Below are positions 17,658 to 26,541 of a stretch of DNA of 64,000 nt, in pieces (within the stretch, counting starts at the first letter, position 1; every line of letters starts with the position of its first letter). Source of the DNA: Microbacterium sp. BH-3-3-3 (GTDB lineage Bacteria > Actinomycetota > Actinomycetes > Actinomycetales > Microbacteriaceae); contig NZ_CP017674.1 of assembly GCF_001792815.1 (NCBI RefSeq), forward strand, positions 62,001-126,000, in the 5' to 3' direction. Under the pieces are notes generated by a model, which saw nothing but the letters and a program-made list of their open reading frames with translations, was not told the DNA's origin and searched no databases. Both the position numbers and the translations under genes were made by a program.

Positions 17658-18565
17658 GCGATCTCCTTGGTCTTGTACTCGACCGAGTCGTCGGTGAGCG
17701 CGAGGTAGGCGTCTTCGAGCGAGCCCGCTCGCGGGGTCAGTTCATACAGGGGGATGCCGCGAGCGGCGGCGAGGTCGCCGACCGTCTGCGCCGTGACGCC
17801 GGTGATCTGGGCGGCACCGGGCTCGGTGGCCGTCACCGTGGCATCCGGGATCTGCAGGGCCGAGACGAGGTCGGCCAGGCGCGGGGAGCGCACGAGCAGG
17901 GTCGTGGTGGTCCAGGTGCCGACGAGGTCGGCGAGCGGCGCATCGGCCAGGACACGTCCGCGGCCGAGCACGATGACGTGGTCGGCGGTCTGCGCCATCT
18001 CGCTCATCAGGTGGCTCGACAGCAGCACGGTGCGACCCTCGCTCGCCAGATGGCGGACGAACTGGCGCACCCACCGCACGCCCTCGGGATCGAGGCCGTT
18101 GACCGGCTCGTCGAGGATGAGGGTGTGTGGGTCGCCGAGGAGAGCGGCGGCGATGCCGAGACGCTGGCCCATGCCGAGCGAGAACTTGCCCGCCCGCTTG
18201 CCGGCGACCGAGCCGATGCCGGTGAGCTCGATCACCTCGTCGACGCGGCTGCGCCCGATGCCGTGCGTCGCGGCCATGGCGCGCAGGTGGTTGCGCGCCG
18301 AGCGCCCGGTGTGGATCGCCTTGGCGTCGAGCAGCACGCCGACCTCGGTGAGGGGGGAGCGCAGGCGGCGGTAGTCCTGCCCGCCGACGGTGACCGAACC
18401 CGTCGAGGGACGGTCGAGACCGACGATCATGCGCATGGTGGTCGACTTGCCCGCGCCGTTGGGGCCGAGGAAGCCGGTGACGCGGCCGGGGGCCACGGTG
18501 AACGAGACGTCGTCGACGGCGGTCTTGTCGCCGTAACGCTTGGTGAGGTGCTCTGCAACGATCAT
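17654..18565 (-). CDS. ABC transporter ATP-binding protein (exporter type)
   Basis: A 303-residue nucleotide-binding subunit with Walker A GPNGAGKST (about 33-41), signature FSLGMGQRLGIA in place of LSGGQ (as in BcrA/drug-resistance ATPases), Walker B TLILDEPVNGLDPEG and the H-loop SSHLMSEM. The C-terminal 80 residues form the accessory domain of the DrrA/BcrA group. TAGCGT lies 6 nt before the ATG, so transcription is probably leaderless. Two GGGGATGA repeats 21 bp apart lie upstream. Confidence 0.92.
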   Translation of the reverse strand: MIVAEHLTKRYGDKTAVDDVSFTVAPGRVTGFLGPNGAGKSTTMRMIVGLDRPSTGSVTVGGQDYRRLRSPLTEVGVLLDAKAIHTGRSARNHLRAMAATHGIGRSRVDEVIELTGIGSVAGKRAGKFSLGMGQRLGIAAALLGDPHTLILDEPVNGLDPEGVRWVRQFVRHLASEGRTVLLSSHLMSEMAQTADHVIVLGRGRVLADAPLADLVGTWTTTTLLVRSPRLADLVSALQIPDATVTATEPGAAQITGVTAQTVGDLAAARGIPLYELTPRAGSLEDAYLALTDDSVEYKTKEIA

Positions 18566-18571
18566 GCCTTC

Positions 18572-18577
18572 ACGCTA
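18572..18577 (-). promoter_or_regulatory. -10 hexamer TAGCGT for the ABC exporter operon (leaderless)
   Basis: TAGCGT on the minus strand, 6 nt before ATG 18565. Confidence 0.5.
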
Positions 18578-18608
18578 CGGAGGCGCACCGGGCGGGGGCA
18601 TCCTCCCA

Positions 18609-18637
18609 GGGGATGATCCGGGTCCACCCGGGGATGA
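18609..18637 (-). promoter_or_regulatory. Phased direct repeats, candidate activator site
   Basis: GGGGATGA occurs at 18609-18616 and 18630-18637, exactly 21 bp apart (two helical turns), about 31-60 bp upstream of the -10 of the ABC exporter operon. This is the position expected of a response-regulator site; no regulator gene is adjacent. Confidence 0.4.
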
Positions 18638-18649
18638 CCCGCGAACGAC

Positions 18650-18682
18650 GAATGCCCCCTCCCGGTGAGGGAGGGGGCATTC
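18650..18682 (-). terminator. Strong terminator after pepN
   Basis: Perfect 14-bp arms (18650-18663 and 18669-18682) with a 5-nt loop, just 3' of the minus-strand pepN stop. Confidence 0.85.
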
Positions 18683-18694
18683 TGAGGGGCTTGA

Positions 18695-21244
18695 TTACTG
18701 CGAGTCGCGCTCCTGGACCGACAGCGCACGCTCCACGCCGGCGAGGTTCTCGCCGACGAGGCGGCGCAGCGCCGGGGCGGCGTCGGCGTTCTGCGTCAGC
18801 CAGGCGCGGGTCGCATCGCGCAGGGCGGTGTTCGCGAGGGCGGCGGGGTACAGACCCACGATCAGGTACTGCGCGATCTGGTAGCTGCGCGACTCCCAGA
18901 TCGGCAGCAGCATCGCGAAGTACGGCTCGACGAAGTCGGCCAGCACGTCGACCGTCGCCGGGTGCGTGAAGCCGAGGGCGGTCGAACGCACGATCGTGTT
19001 CGGCGCGTCGGCATTGTCGATGAGCGAGTTCCACGCCTGCTGCTTTGCCTCGTGCGTGGGCAGCGAGGCCTTCGCCTGGGCGGCGAGCTCCCCACCCTTC
19101 GAGGTGTTGTCGGCAGCGCGGGCCGCGTCGATGTCGGCGGCCGACACCACGCCGGCCGTGGCCAGCGAGATGAGCAACTGCCACGACAGGTCGGTGTCGA
19201 TCTCGAGGCCGTCGAGCACCGTCTCGCCCGAGCGCAGGGCCCGCACCGTCTCGGCGTGCGCCGGAGTCGAGGCCGCCGAGGCGAACGCGGTGACGAACTG
19301 CAGCTGGCTGTCGCTGCCGGCCTCGGCGGCCTGGGCGAGCGCCCAGAGGCCGTCGGCGACGCGTGCGCGAGCCGCCTCGCGCGACGCGGGCGTCACGTAC
19401 GAGTTGGCGGCGAGCTGCAGCTGACCGAGCGTCGTGCGCACCGTCGTGGACTCGGTCTCGGAACCGATGTTGCGCAGCACGAGATCCAGGTAGTCGGTGG
19501 CCGAGGACTCGGCATCCCGGGTCTGATCCCAGGCCGCACCCCAGACGAGCGAGCGGGCCAGCGGGTCGGAGATGTCCTTGAGGTGGGCGATCGCCGTGGC
19601 GAGCGAGCGCTCGTCGAGGCGGATCTTCGCGTAGGCCAGGTCGTCGTCGTTGAGCAGCACGAGATCCGGACGACGGATGCCGCGGAGCTCGGCGACCTCG
19701 GTGCGGTCACCGTCGACGTCGATCTCGACGCGATGCACGCGCTCGAGCGCTCCGGTGTCGTTCAGCGAGTAGAAGCCGACGCCGAGGCGGTGCGGACGGA
19801 TGGTGGGGTAGTCGGCGGGCGCCGTCTGCACGATCGCGAAGCGCGAGATGGTGCCGTCGGAGCCTTCTTCGATGAGCGGCGAGAGCGTGTTGACGCCCGC
19901 CGTCTCGAGCCACTTCTTCGACCAGTCGCCCAGGTCGCGGCCGCTGGTGGCCTCGAGCTCGACGAGCAGGTCGCCGACCTCGGTGTTCGACCACTGGTGC
20001 TTCTGGAAGTACGCGCCGACCCCGGCGAAGAACTGCTCGATCCCGACCCAGGCGGCGAGCTGCTTGAGCACCGACCCGCCCTTGGCGTAGGTGATGCCGT
20101 CGAAGTTGACCTGCACGTCTTCGAGGTCGGTGATCTCGGCGACGACCGGGTGGGTCGAGGGGAGCTGGTCCTGACGGTAGGCCCAGGTCTTCTCCATCGC
20201 GTTGAAGGTCGTCCAGGCGGCTTTCCACTCGGTGGCCTCGGCGGTGGCGATCGTCGACGCCCATTCGGCGAACGACTCGTTGAGCCAGAGGTCGTTCCAC
20301 CACTTCATGGTGACGAGGTCGCCGAACCACATGTGGGCGAGCTCGTGCAGGATCGTCACGACGCGGCGTTCCTTGACCGCGTCGGTGACCTTGCTGCGGA
20401 AGACGTAGGTCTCGGTGAAGGTCACCGCGCCGGCGTTCTCCATCGCGCCGGCATTGAACTCGGGCACGAAGAGCTGGTCGTACTTGGCGAACGGGTACGG
20501 GAACCCGAACTTCTCCTCGAAGTACGCGAAGCCCTGGCGCGTCTTGTCGAAGACGTAGTCGGCGTCGAGGTGCTGCCAGAGGCTCTTGCGGGCGAAGACG
20601 CCGAGGGGGATGACGCGGCCGTCGGCGCTGGTCAGCTCCGAGAAGGTCGCCTCGTACGGACCCGCCACGAGCGCGGTGATGTACGACGAGATGCGGGGCG
20701 TCGGGGGGAAGTCCCAGCGGGCGGTGTCGTCGCCGACGGCGACGGGCTCGGGCGTGGGGGAGTTGGAGACGACCTTCCAGCGCGCGGGGGCGGTCACCGA
20801 GAACGTGAAGGCGGCCTTGAGATCGGGCTGCTCGAACACCGTGTACATGCGGCGGGAGTCGGGAACCTCGAACTGCGAGTAGAGGTAGACCTCGCCGTCG
20901 ACGGGGTCGACGAAGCGGTGCAGGCCCTCGCCGGTGTTCGTGTACTCGCAGTCGGCCTCGACGACAAGCTCGTTCTCGGATGCCAGCTCGTCGAGCGCGA
21001 TGCGCGAGTCGACGAACACGGCGGCCGGGTCGAGGGAGCGGCCGTTCAGCGTGACGGAGTGCACGGTGCGCGCGATGAGATCGATGAACGTCGATGCGCC
21101 CTCGGTGGCGGCGAAGGTGACGACGGTGCGCGAGGAGAAGACCTCGTCGCCGCGGGTGAGATCGAGCTGCACGTCGTAGGCGTGCGTGTCGACGACGGCG
21201 CGGCGTTCCTGCGCTTCGATGCGGGTGAGGTTCTCTCCTGGCAC
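18695..21244 (-). CDS. pepN: Aminopeptidase N (M1 zinc metallopeptidase)
   Basis: PepN removes N-terminal residues from peptides in the cytoplasm, the last step of protein breakdown. The 849-residue protein has the M1 exopeptidase motif GAMENAGAVTF and the zinc site HELAHMWFGDLVTMKWWNDL, with the second glutamate in NESFAEW. The C-terminal half is the helical ERAP1-like domain. GTG 21244, preceded by GGGAG, is the start. Its length and domain order match actinobacterial aminopeptidase N. It is divergent from hemH, with 150 bp between. Confidence 0.96.
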   Translation of the reverse strand: MPGENLTRIEAQERRAVVDTHAYDVQLDLTRGDEVFSSRTVVTFAATEGASTFIDLIARTVHSVTLNGRSLDPAAVFVDSRIALDELASENELVVEADCEYTNTGEGLHRFVDPVDGEVYLYSQFEVPDSRRMYTVFEQPDLKAAFTFSVTAPARWKVVSNSPTPEPVAVGDDTARWDFPPTPRISSYITALVAGPYEATFSELTSADGRVIPLGVFARKSLWQHLDADYVFDKTRQGFAYFEEKFGFPYPFAKYDQLFVPEFNAGAMENAGAVTFTETYVFRSKVTDAVKERRVVTILHELAHMWFGDLVTMKWWNDLWLNESFAEWASTIATAEATEWKAAWTTFNAMEKTWAYRQDQLPSTHPVVAEITDLEDVQVNFDGITYAKGGSVLKQLAAWVGIEQFFAGVGAYFQKHQWSNTEVGDLLVELEATSGRDLGDWSKKWLETAGVNTLSPLIEEGSDGTISRFAIVQTAPADYPTIRPHRLGVGFYSLNDTGALERVHRVEIDVDGDRTEVAELRGIRRPDLVLLNDDDLAYAKIRLDERSLATAIAHLKDISDPLARSLVWGAAWDQTRDAESSATDYLDLVLRNIGSETESTTVRTTLGQLQLAANSYVTPASREAARARVADGLWALAQAAEAGSDSQLQFVTAFASAASTPAHAETVRALRSGETVLDGLEIDTDLSWQLLISLATAGVVSAADIDAARAADNTSKGGELAAQAKASLPTHEAKQQAWNSLIDNADAPNTIVRSTALGFTHPATVDVLADFVEPYFAMLLPIWESRSYQIAQYLIVGLYPAALANTALRDATRAWLTQNADAAPALRRLVGENLAGVERALSVQERDSQ

Positions 21245-21394
21245 TGGCGTACTCCCTGGGATGAGGGTGGATCGTCGCAGATCGAGCGCTCTCGCGGGTG
21301 ACGACGGACGCCGTCGGCGACGATGACAACCAGATAAGCCTAGTCACGAGATAACCCGCGCCCGGGCTCGCCATGCAGGTGCGAGGATGTCTGC

Positions 21395-22582
21395 GTGAGC
21401 ACGACCGACACGGACACCACCCCTGAACCCGTCCTCTATGCCTCGCCCGCCGCGGCGTCGGGGCCCAAGTGGGTCGAGACGCCCGTCGCGTACGACGGCA
21501 TCCTCCTCGCCGGATTCGGCGGCCCGGAGGGGCAGGATGACGTCATCCCCTTCCTCCGCAACGTCACGCGCGGACGCGGCATCCCCGACGAGCGACTCGA
21601 AGAGGTCGCCCATCACTACCGCCACTTCGGCGGGGTCAGCCCCATCAACGAGCACAACCGCGAGTTGAAGGCGGCTCTGGAGGCGGAGATCGCTGCGCGC
21701 GGGCTGGGCCTGCCCGTCTACTGGGGCAACCGCAACTGGGCGCCCTACCTCGAAGAGGCCGTGACCGAGGCCGCCGAGGCCGGCCACACCACTCTTCTGG
21801 CGATCGCCACGAGCGCGTACAGCTCGTTCTCGAGCTGCCGGCAGTACCGCGAGGACTACGCCCGCGTGCTCGAGTCGACGGGGCTCGGCGAGACCGTGAC
21901 GATCGACAAGGTGCGCCAGTTCTTCGACCACCCCGGCTTCGTCGACACGTTCCTGCGCGGAGTGACGGATGCCGTGGCCGGCTTCGTCGCCGACGGGATC
22001 GCGCCCGAGAAGATCCGTGTCCTGTTCTCGACCCACTCCATTCCGATGGCCGACGCCCAGCGCTCGGGCCCCCGTGACGTCGAGTTCGGCGAGGGGGGCG
22101 CGTACGAGGCGCAGCACAAGGCCGTGGCCGAGGTCGTCATGGCCGCTGTCGCCGACGCCGTCGCCGAGGTCGAGTGGGAGCTCGTCTACCAGTCGCGCTC
22201 CGGCCCGCCCACGCAGCCCTGGCTCGAGCCCGACGTCAACGACGTGATCGCCGAACTCCCCGGCCGCGGGGTCGAGGCCGTCGCGATCGTGCCGCTCGGC
22301 TTCGTCAGCGACCACATGGAGGTGCTCTGGGACCTCGACACCGAGGCCATGGAGGCCGCCGAGGAAGCCGGCATCCGGGCCGTCCGCACGCCCACGCCCG
22401 GCGTCGACCCGGCCTACGTCTCGGGCCTCGTCGACCTCGTCGAGGAGCGACTGAACGGCACTCCGAAATCGGAACGCCCGCACCTGACCGACCTGGGGCC
22501 GTGGTACGACGTGTGCCGCCCCGGCTGCTGCGAGAACATCCGCGCCGGGTTCAAGCCCGTCGCCGCGGGCGTTCGCCCCTGA
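21395..22582 (+). CDS. hemH: Ferrochelatase (coproporphyrin III type)
   Basis: The enzyme inserts Fe2+ into a porphyrin. In actinobacteria the family (CpfC) uses coproporphyrin III. The 395-residue protein has YDGILLAGFGGPEGQDDV, the catalytic His in LFSTHSIPMAD, and the acidic path in GFVSDHMEVLWDLD. Cysteines in SSCRQY and at the C-terminus in DVCRPGCCEN are placed to ligate the [2Fe-2S] cluster found in actinobacterial enzymes. GTG is the start (GAGG upstream). No other haem gene is adjacent. Confidence 0.95.
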   Translation: MSTTDTDTTPEPVLYASPAAASGPKWVETPVAYDGILLAGFGGPEGQDDVIPFLRNVTRGRGIPDERLEEVAHHYRHFGGVSPINEHNRELKAALEAEIAARGLGLPVYWGNRNWAPYLEEAVTEAAEAGHTTLLAIATSAYSSFSSCRQYREDYARVLESTGLGETVTIDKVRQFFDHPGFVDTFLRGVTDAVAGFVADGIAPEKIRVLFSTHSIPMADAQRSGPRDVEFGEGGAYEAQHKAVAEVVMAAVADAVAEVEWELVYQSRSGPPTQPWLEPDVNDVIAELPGRGVEAVAIVPLGFVSDHMEVLWDLDTEAMEAAEEAGIRAVRTPTPGVDPAYVSGLVDLVEERLNGTPKSERPHLTDLGPWYDVCRPGCCENIRAGFKPVAAGVRP

Positions 22583-22590
22583 CCCGATCC

Positions 22591-22629
22591 GACGCCGCCC
22601 GCTCTCTCTTCCGGGGAGCGGGCGGCGTC
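22591..22629 (+). terminator. Terminator after hemH
   Basis: Perfect 14-bp GC-rich arms (22591-22604 and 22616-22629) with an 11-nt loop, 9 nt after the stop. Confidence 0.8.
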
Positions 22630-22663
22630 GTCGCGTCCGCCCCCTGATGTCGGCGGCCGTCAA

Positions 22664-22669
22664 TAAGAT
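22664..22669 (+). promoter_or_regulatory. -10 hexamer TAAGAT for rpiB (leaderless)
   Basis: TAAGAT lies 6 nt before the ATG at 22676. Confidence 0.5.
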
Positions 22670-22675
22670 GAGCGC

Positions 22676-23218
22676 ATGCGCATCCACATCGGCACCGATC
22701 ACGCCGGTCTCGAGTTCTCGACCCAGATCCAGCACCACCTCGCCGCCCAGGGGCACGAGGTCGTCGACCACGGCCCCCTCGAGTACGACCCGCTCGACGA
22801 CTACCCGGCCTTCTGCATCCGCGCCGCTCAAGCGGTCGTGCGTGATCAGGCCGACGGCGTCGACGCGCTCGGCGTCGTCTTCGGCGGCTCAGGCAACGGC
22901 GAGCAGATCGCCGCGAACAAGGTGCTGGGCGTGCGCGCCGCGCTGGTGTGGAACGTGTCGACCGCCGAGCTCGCGCGCGAGCACAACGACGCCAACGTCA
23001 TCTCGATCGGCGCGCGTCAGCACACGTTCGACGAGGCCGCATCGTTCATCGACCGCTTCATCGCGACACCGTTCTCGGGCGAAGAGCGCCACGCGCGCCG
23101 GATCGGCCAGCTCGCGGCGTACGAGCAAGACGGCGTGCTGCTGCCCGACCCGCGGGCGGCTCGCGGCGAGAACACCCTGACCGACGCCAGCGACTCGTTC
23201 GACCCCGAGGCAGGCTGA
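22676..23218 (+). CDS. rpiB: Ribose-5-phosphate isomerase B family protein
   Basis: RpiB interconverts ribose-5-phosphate and ribulose-5-phosphate. The 180-residue protein begins MRIHIGTDHAGLEF and has VVFGGSGNGEQIAANKVLGVRAAL, with GSGNGE forming the phosphate/anion site. Canonical RpiB proteins have a catalytic Cys at this position (GTGIG); here the residue order GSGNG fits the actinobacterial type that uses a Glu. NVSTAELAREHNDANVIS and IGAR follow. About 35 residues extend past the core. The nei-like gene overlaps its stop (TGATG). Confidence 0.93.
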   Translation: MRIHIGTDHAGLEFSTQIQHHLAAQGHEVVDHGPLEYDPLDDYPAFCIRAAQAVVRDQADGVDALGVVFGGSGNGEQIAANKVLGVRAALVWNVSTAELAREHNDANVISIGARQHTFDEAASFIDRFIATPFSGEERHARRIGQLAAYEQDGVLLPDPRAARGENTLTDASDSFDPEAG

Positions 23219-24210
23219 TGCCCGAAGGGCATTCCGTCCACCGCATCGCGCGGCAGTTCGACCGCAACATCGTGGGGCGCGTCGTGGCGGCATCCAGCCC
23301 CCAGGGTCGTTTCGTCGAGGGCGCGTCGGTGCTCGACGGGCGCGAAGCGGTCGAGGTGCGGGCCGTCGCCAAGCAGATGTTCCTGCGGTTCGACGGTGAC
23401 GTGTGGCTTCGCGTGCACCTGGGCATGTACGGCGCGTGGGACTTCTCGGGCGAGGTGGCGCTCGACGCGACGATCGCCTCGGCGAACGGCCGCATGGGGC
23501 ACACCAACCAGCGCGGCACCACGTTCGACGACGCGCCGATCCTCGACGCCGCGGGCGAGAACTCCCTGAGCTCGATCGGCGCCCCGCGGCGCGCGCGCGT
23601 GCGCATGTCGGAGCAGACGACCGGCCTCGACGAACAGGTCGAGTGGCCGCCGCCGGTGGTCGGCGCCGTGCGGCTGCGTCTTCTCACCGAGACGACGTGC
23701 GCCGATCTGCGCGGCCCCACGGCCTGCGTGCTGCAGACGCCCGACGAGGTGGCGGCGGCGATCGCGAAGCTCGGCCCCGACCCTCTCGTCGACGACGTCG
23801 CCGAGGGCGAGGAACGCTTCACCGCGACCGTCAAGAAGAAGCCCACCGCCATCGGCCTGCTCCTGATGGATCAGGCCGTGGTCAGCGGAATCGGCAACGT
23901 CTACCGCGCCGAGATCCTCTTCCGCGCCCGGCAGAACCCGCACACGCCTGGCCGCGACGTGCCCGAAGAGGTCGTCCGCGGCATGTGGCGCGACTGGGTG
24001 CGACTGCTGTCGATCGGCGTCGAGACCGGCCAGATGATGACGATGGACGACCTCGACCCCGGGGCGTATCGCCGTGCCATGGCCCATCGCGACGACCGGC
24101 ACTGGGTCTACCACCGCGCGGGTCTGCCGTGCCGCGTATGCGGCACCGACATCGTGATGGAAGAGGCGGCGGGGCGCAAGCTGTACTGGTGCCCACGCTG
24201 CCAGGCCTGA
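23218..24210 (+). CDS. Fpg/Nei-family DNA glycosylase/AP lyase
   Basis: A 330-residue base-excision repair enzyme. It starts MPEGHSVHRIARQFD, with the catalytic P2-E3 and the Nei-like H5; the beta lysine lies in AVAKQMFLRFDG. The H2TH region reads GLLLMDQAVVSGIGNVYRAEILFRA, and the C-terminal zinc finger is CRVCG...WCPRC. A loop at about 80-140 is longer than usual, including GENSLSSIGAPRRARVRM. It most resembles the actinobacterial Nei2 group. It is coupled to rpiB; a 14-bp duplication follows at its stop codon. Confidence 0.92.
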   Translation: MPEGHSVHRIARQFDRNIVGRVVAASSPQGRFVEGASVLDGREAVEVRAVAKQMFLRFDGDVWLRVHLGMYGAWDFSGEVALDATIASANGRMGHTNQRGTTFDDAPILDAAGENSLSSIGAPRRARVRMSEQTTGLDEQVEWPPPVVGAVRLRLLTETTCADLRGPTACVLQTPDEVAAAIAKLGPDPLVDDVAEGEERFTATVKKKPTAIGLLLMDQAVVSGIGNVYRAEILFRARQNPHTPGRDVPEEVVRGMWRDWVRLLSIGVETGQMMTMDDLDPGAYRRAMAHRDDRHWVYHRAGLPCRVCGTDIVMEEAAGRKLYWCPRCQA

Positions 24211-24228
24211 TCTGCCAGGCCTGATCTG
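24201..24228 (+). repeat. 14-bp tandem duplication spanning a stop codon
   Basis: CCAGGCCTGATCTG occurs twice head to tail (24201-24214, 24215-24228). The first copy holds the last codons and the TGA of the glycosylase gene; the second is downstream. Confidence 0.9.
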
Positions 24229-24306
24229 CCGGGGACGGTCCCGTCGACGAGCCCGGTGCCTCGCGCGCCGCGTCGGCGGATGAGCCTGGTGAAGCCCGCC
24301 GCGTTC

Positions 24307-24312
24307 TAGGCT
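24307..24312 (+). promoter_or_regulatory. -10 hexamer TAGGCT for the PaiB-like gene (leaderless)
   Basis: TAGGCT lies 6 nt before the GTG at 24319. Confidence 0.5.
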
Positions 24313-24318
24313 GATCCG

Positions 24319-24942
24319 GTGCGCCAGAACCCCAGCTTCGCGATGACCGACGTCGGTGAGATCCGGCGTCTCATCGACCGCCACCCGTGGGTCACCCTCG
24401 TCGGTCAGGGCGACGACGGTCTCGTCGCCTCGCACTATGCGGTCATGCTCGACGACCAGCGCGACGACCTGACCATCGTCGGGCACGTCGGCAAGCCCGA
24501 CGACGCGATCCTCGGTCTCGGCAACCGCGAGCTGCTCGTGGTGGTGCAGGGCCCGCACGGATGCGTCACTCCCCGGTGGTACGGCGACGTGCCCGCCGTC
24601 CCCACCTGGAACTTCGTGTCGGCGCACCTCTCCGGCATCCCGGAGATCCTGACGCCCGACGAGAACCTCCGCGTACTCGAAAGTCTCGTCGAGCGGTTCG
24701 AGGGCGGCGCCGACGACGCGCGGACCCTGTACGCCCTGCCGAACGACGCGACGTTCGTCGAACGCCTCGAGCGCGGCACCGTCGGCTTCCGCCTGACACC
24801 CACGCGGGTCACGGCCAAACGCAAGCTGAGCCAGAACAAGAGCGCCGAAGTGGTCGAGACCATCGTCGCGGGGCTGTCCGCGCAGCACCCCGAGCTCGCC
24901 GGCGAGATGCGCCGCGCCGAAGACGCCCGGGGACGCGCGTGA
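24319..24942 (+). CDS. FMN-binding negative regulator, PaiB family
   Basis: A 207-residue split-barrel flavoprotein. PaiB traits include the N-terminal MRQNPSFAMTD, HPWVTLVG, LVASHYAVMLD, IVGHVGKPDD, VVVQGPHGCVTPRWYGDV, VPTWNFVSAHL and the C-terminal LTPTRVTAKRKLSQNKS. The Bacillus member represses protease and sporulation genes, but the biochemical role of most members is unsettled. GTG start, leaderless. Its stop overlaps the GTG of the amidohydrolase gene (GTGA), so the two are coupled. Confidence 0.88.
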   Translation: MRQNPSFAMTDVGEIRRLIDRHPWVTLVGQGDDGLVASHYAVMLDDQRDDLTIVGHVGKPDDAILGLGNRELLVVVQGPHGCVTPRWYGDVPAVPTWNFVSAHLSGIPEILTPDENLRVLESLVERFEGGADDARTLYALPNDATFVERLERGTVGFRLTPTRVTAKRKLSQNKSAEVVETIVAGLSAQHPELAGEMRRAEDARGRA

Positions 24943-26432
24943 TCGGCGAGCACGTCGGATTCGTCCGCGCCGTGCGGGTGGCGGGGCCGGGTCGTGAGTT
25001 CCTCCCCACCTCGGAGCCCGTCGACCTCGTCATCGCCGACGGGGTGATCGCCGACATCGCCCCCACGGGGAATCTCCGGCCCACCGGCGTGGTGGTGGAC
25101 GGGGAGGGCGGCTGGCTGCTGCCCGGCCTCTGGGACCACCACGTGCACGTGCTGCAGTGGGCCCTGGTCGCCGAGCGCGTGCCGCTCGGCGAGGTCGCCT
25201 CGGCGCGCGATGCCGCATCGATCATGGCGTTCGCCCCCGAGAGCGACGGACGCCGCGTCGGCGTCGGCTTCCGCGACGGGCTGTGGCCCGACGAGCCGAG
25301 CCTCGCCCTGCTCGACGCCGCGACCGGAGACGGGGCGACGTACCTGGTCAACGCCGACGTGCACAGCGTCTGGATGAACAGCGCCGCGTTCCGTCGCGAG
25401 GGCTTCGAGCCCGTGGCGTCCGGGATGCTGCGCGAAGAGGACGCCTTCGAGATCTCGCGCCGACTCAACGCCATGGAGCCGGACCGTGCCGACGACGCCG
25501 TCGAGCGCATGGCTCGCGCCGCCGCGGCGCGCGGGATCGTCGGACTCGTCGACCTCGACATGACCTGGAACGACGAGCCCTGGCAACGGAGGGTCGCGCG
25601 GGGCTTCGACACGCTCCGCGTCTCGTACGGCACCTACCCGCAGCACCTCGACCGCGCGATCGCCGAGGGCCTGCGCACCGGCGACCGGGTGCGCGGGGCG
25701 GCGCACGACCTCGTGCGCGTCGGACCGCTGAAGGCCATCACCGACGGGTCGCTCGGAACCCGCACGGCGGCGTGCGCCCACCACTACCCGGGTGAGATCG
25801 GCAACCACGGACTGCTCACCGTGCCCCCCGACGCCCTCGTCGACATGATGACGCGGGCGACCGCCGCGGGGCTCGAGTGCGCGATCCACGCCATCGGCGA
25901 CGTCGCGAACGCTCACGCTCTCGACGCCTACGCGCGCACCGGCGCGGTGGGCACCATCGAGCACGCGCAGCTCGTCGCGCACGCCGACATTCCGCGTTTC
26001 GCCCGGCTGGGAGTCGCGGCGAGCGTGCAACCCGAGCACGCGCTCGACGATCGCGACATGACGGATGCCATCTGGGCCGAGCAATCCGCGCAGCCCTACC
26101 CCCTGCGCGCCCTGGTCGACAGCGGGGCGAACGTGCGGTTCGGCTCCGACGCGCCCGTGGCGTCGCTGGATCCCTGGGCGGCGATGGCGTCGGCCGTGTT
26201 CCGCACGCGCGACGGGCGCGACGCCTGGCACCCGCACCAGCGGATCGACATCGACACCGCCATCGCGGCATCCACCGCCGGAGGATCGACGACGCCGGCG
26301 CAGATCAGCCCCGGGGCCCTGGCGGATCTCGTCATCGTGGGCGACGATCCGCACGCCGCCGACGAGCGGGGCCTGCGCGCCATGCCGGTGCGCACGACGC
26401 TGCTCGCGGGGCGCGTGACGCACGGCGCGTGA
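24939..26432 (+). CDS. Amidohydrolase family protein (YtcJ-like)
   Basis: A 497-residue metal-dependent hydrolase of the YtcJ/NfdA-like group. An N-terminal beta sandwich precedes the metal motif GLWDHHVHVL (H68, H70). Later residues of the site are AITDGSLGTRTA, AIHAIGDVANAHAL, GTIEHAQL and the catalytic Asp in RFGSDAPV. The C-terminal strand LVIVGDD closes the sandwich. Members hydrolyse N-formyl or N-acyl compounds; the substrate here is unknown. It is translationally coupled to the PaiB-like flavoprotein. Confidence 0.88.
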   Translation: MIGEHVGFVRAVRVAGPGREFLPTSEPVDLVIADGVIADIAPTGNLRPTGVVVDGEGGWLLPGLWDHHVHVLQWALVAERVPLGEVASARDAASIMAFAPESDGRRVGVGFRDGLWPDEPSLALLDAATGDGATYLVNADVHSVWMNSAAFRREGFEPVASGMLREEDAFEISRRLNAMEPDRADDAVERMARAAAARGIVGLVDLDMTWNDEPWQRRVARGFDTLRVSYGTYPQHLDRAIAEGLRTGDRVRGAAHDLVRVGPLKAITDGSLGTRTAACAHHYPGEIGNHGLLTVPPDALVDMMTRATAAGLECAIHAIGDVANAHALDAYARTGAVGTIEHAQLVAHADIPRFARLGVAASVQPEHALDDRDMTDAIWAEQSAQPYPLRALVDSGANVRFGSDAPVASLDPWAAMASAVFRTRDGRDAWHPHQRIDIDTAIAASTAGGSTTPAQISPGALADLVIVGDDPHAADERGLRAMPVRTTLLAGRVTHGA

Positions 26433-26498
26433 CGCACACGTCCTCGCCGCTTCGGATTCGCGCGCGACGACACCCCCGGCGTCTTGTGCGCGGGGACG

Positions 26499-26534
26499 AC
26501 GAAGGGGGCGGCGCCGAAGCACCGCCCCCTTCGT
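26499..26534 (-). terminator. Terminator between the amidohydrolase gene and dps
   Basis: Perfect 13-bp arms (26499-26511 and 26522-26534) with a 10-nt loop between two convergent genes, so it probably serves both. Confidence 0.85.
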
Positions 26535-26541
26535 GGAGGAA

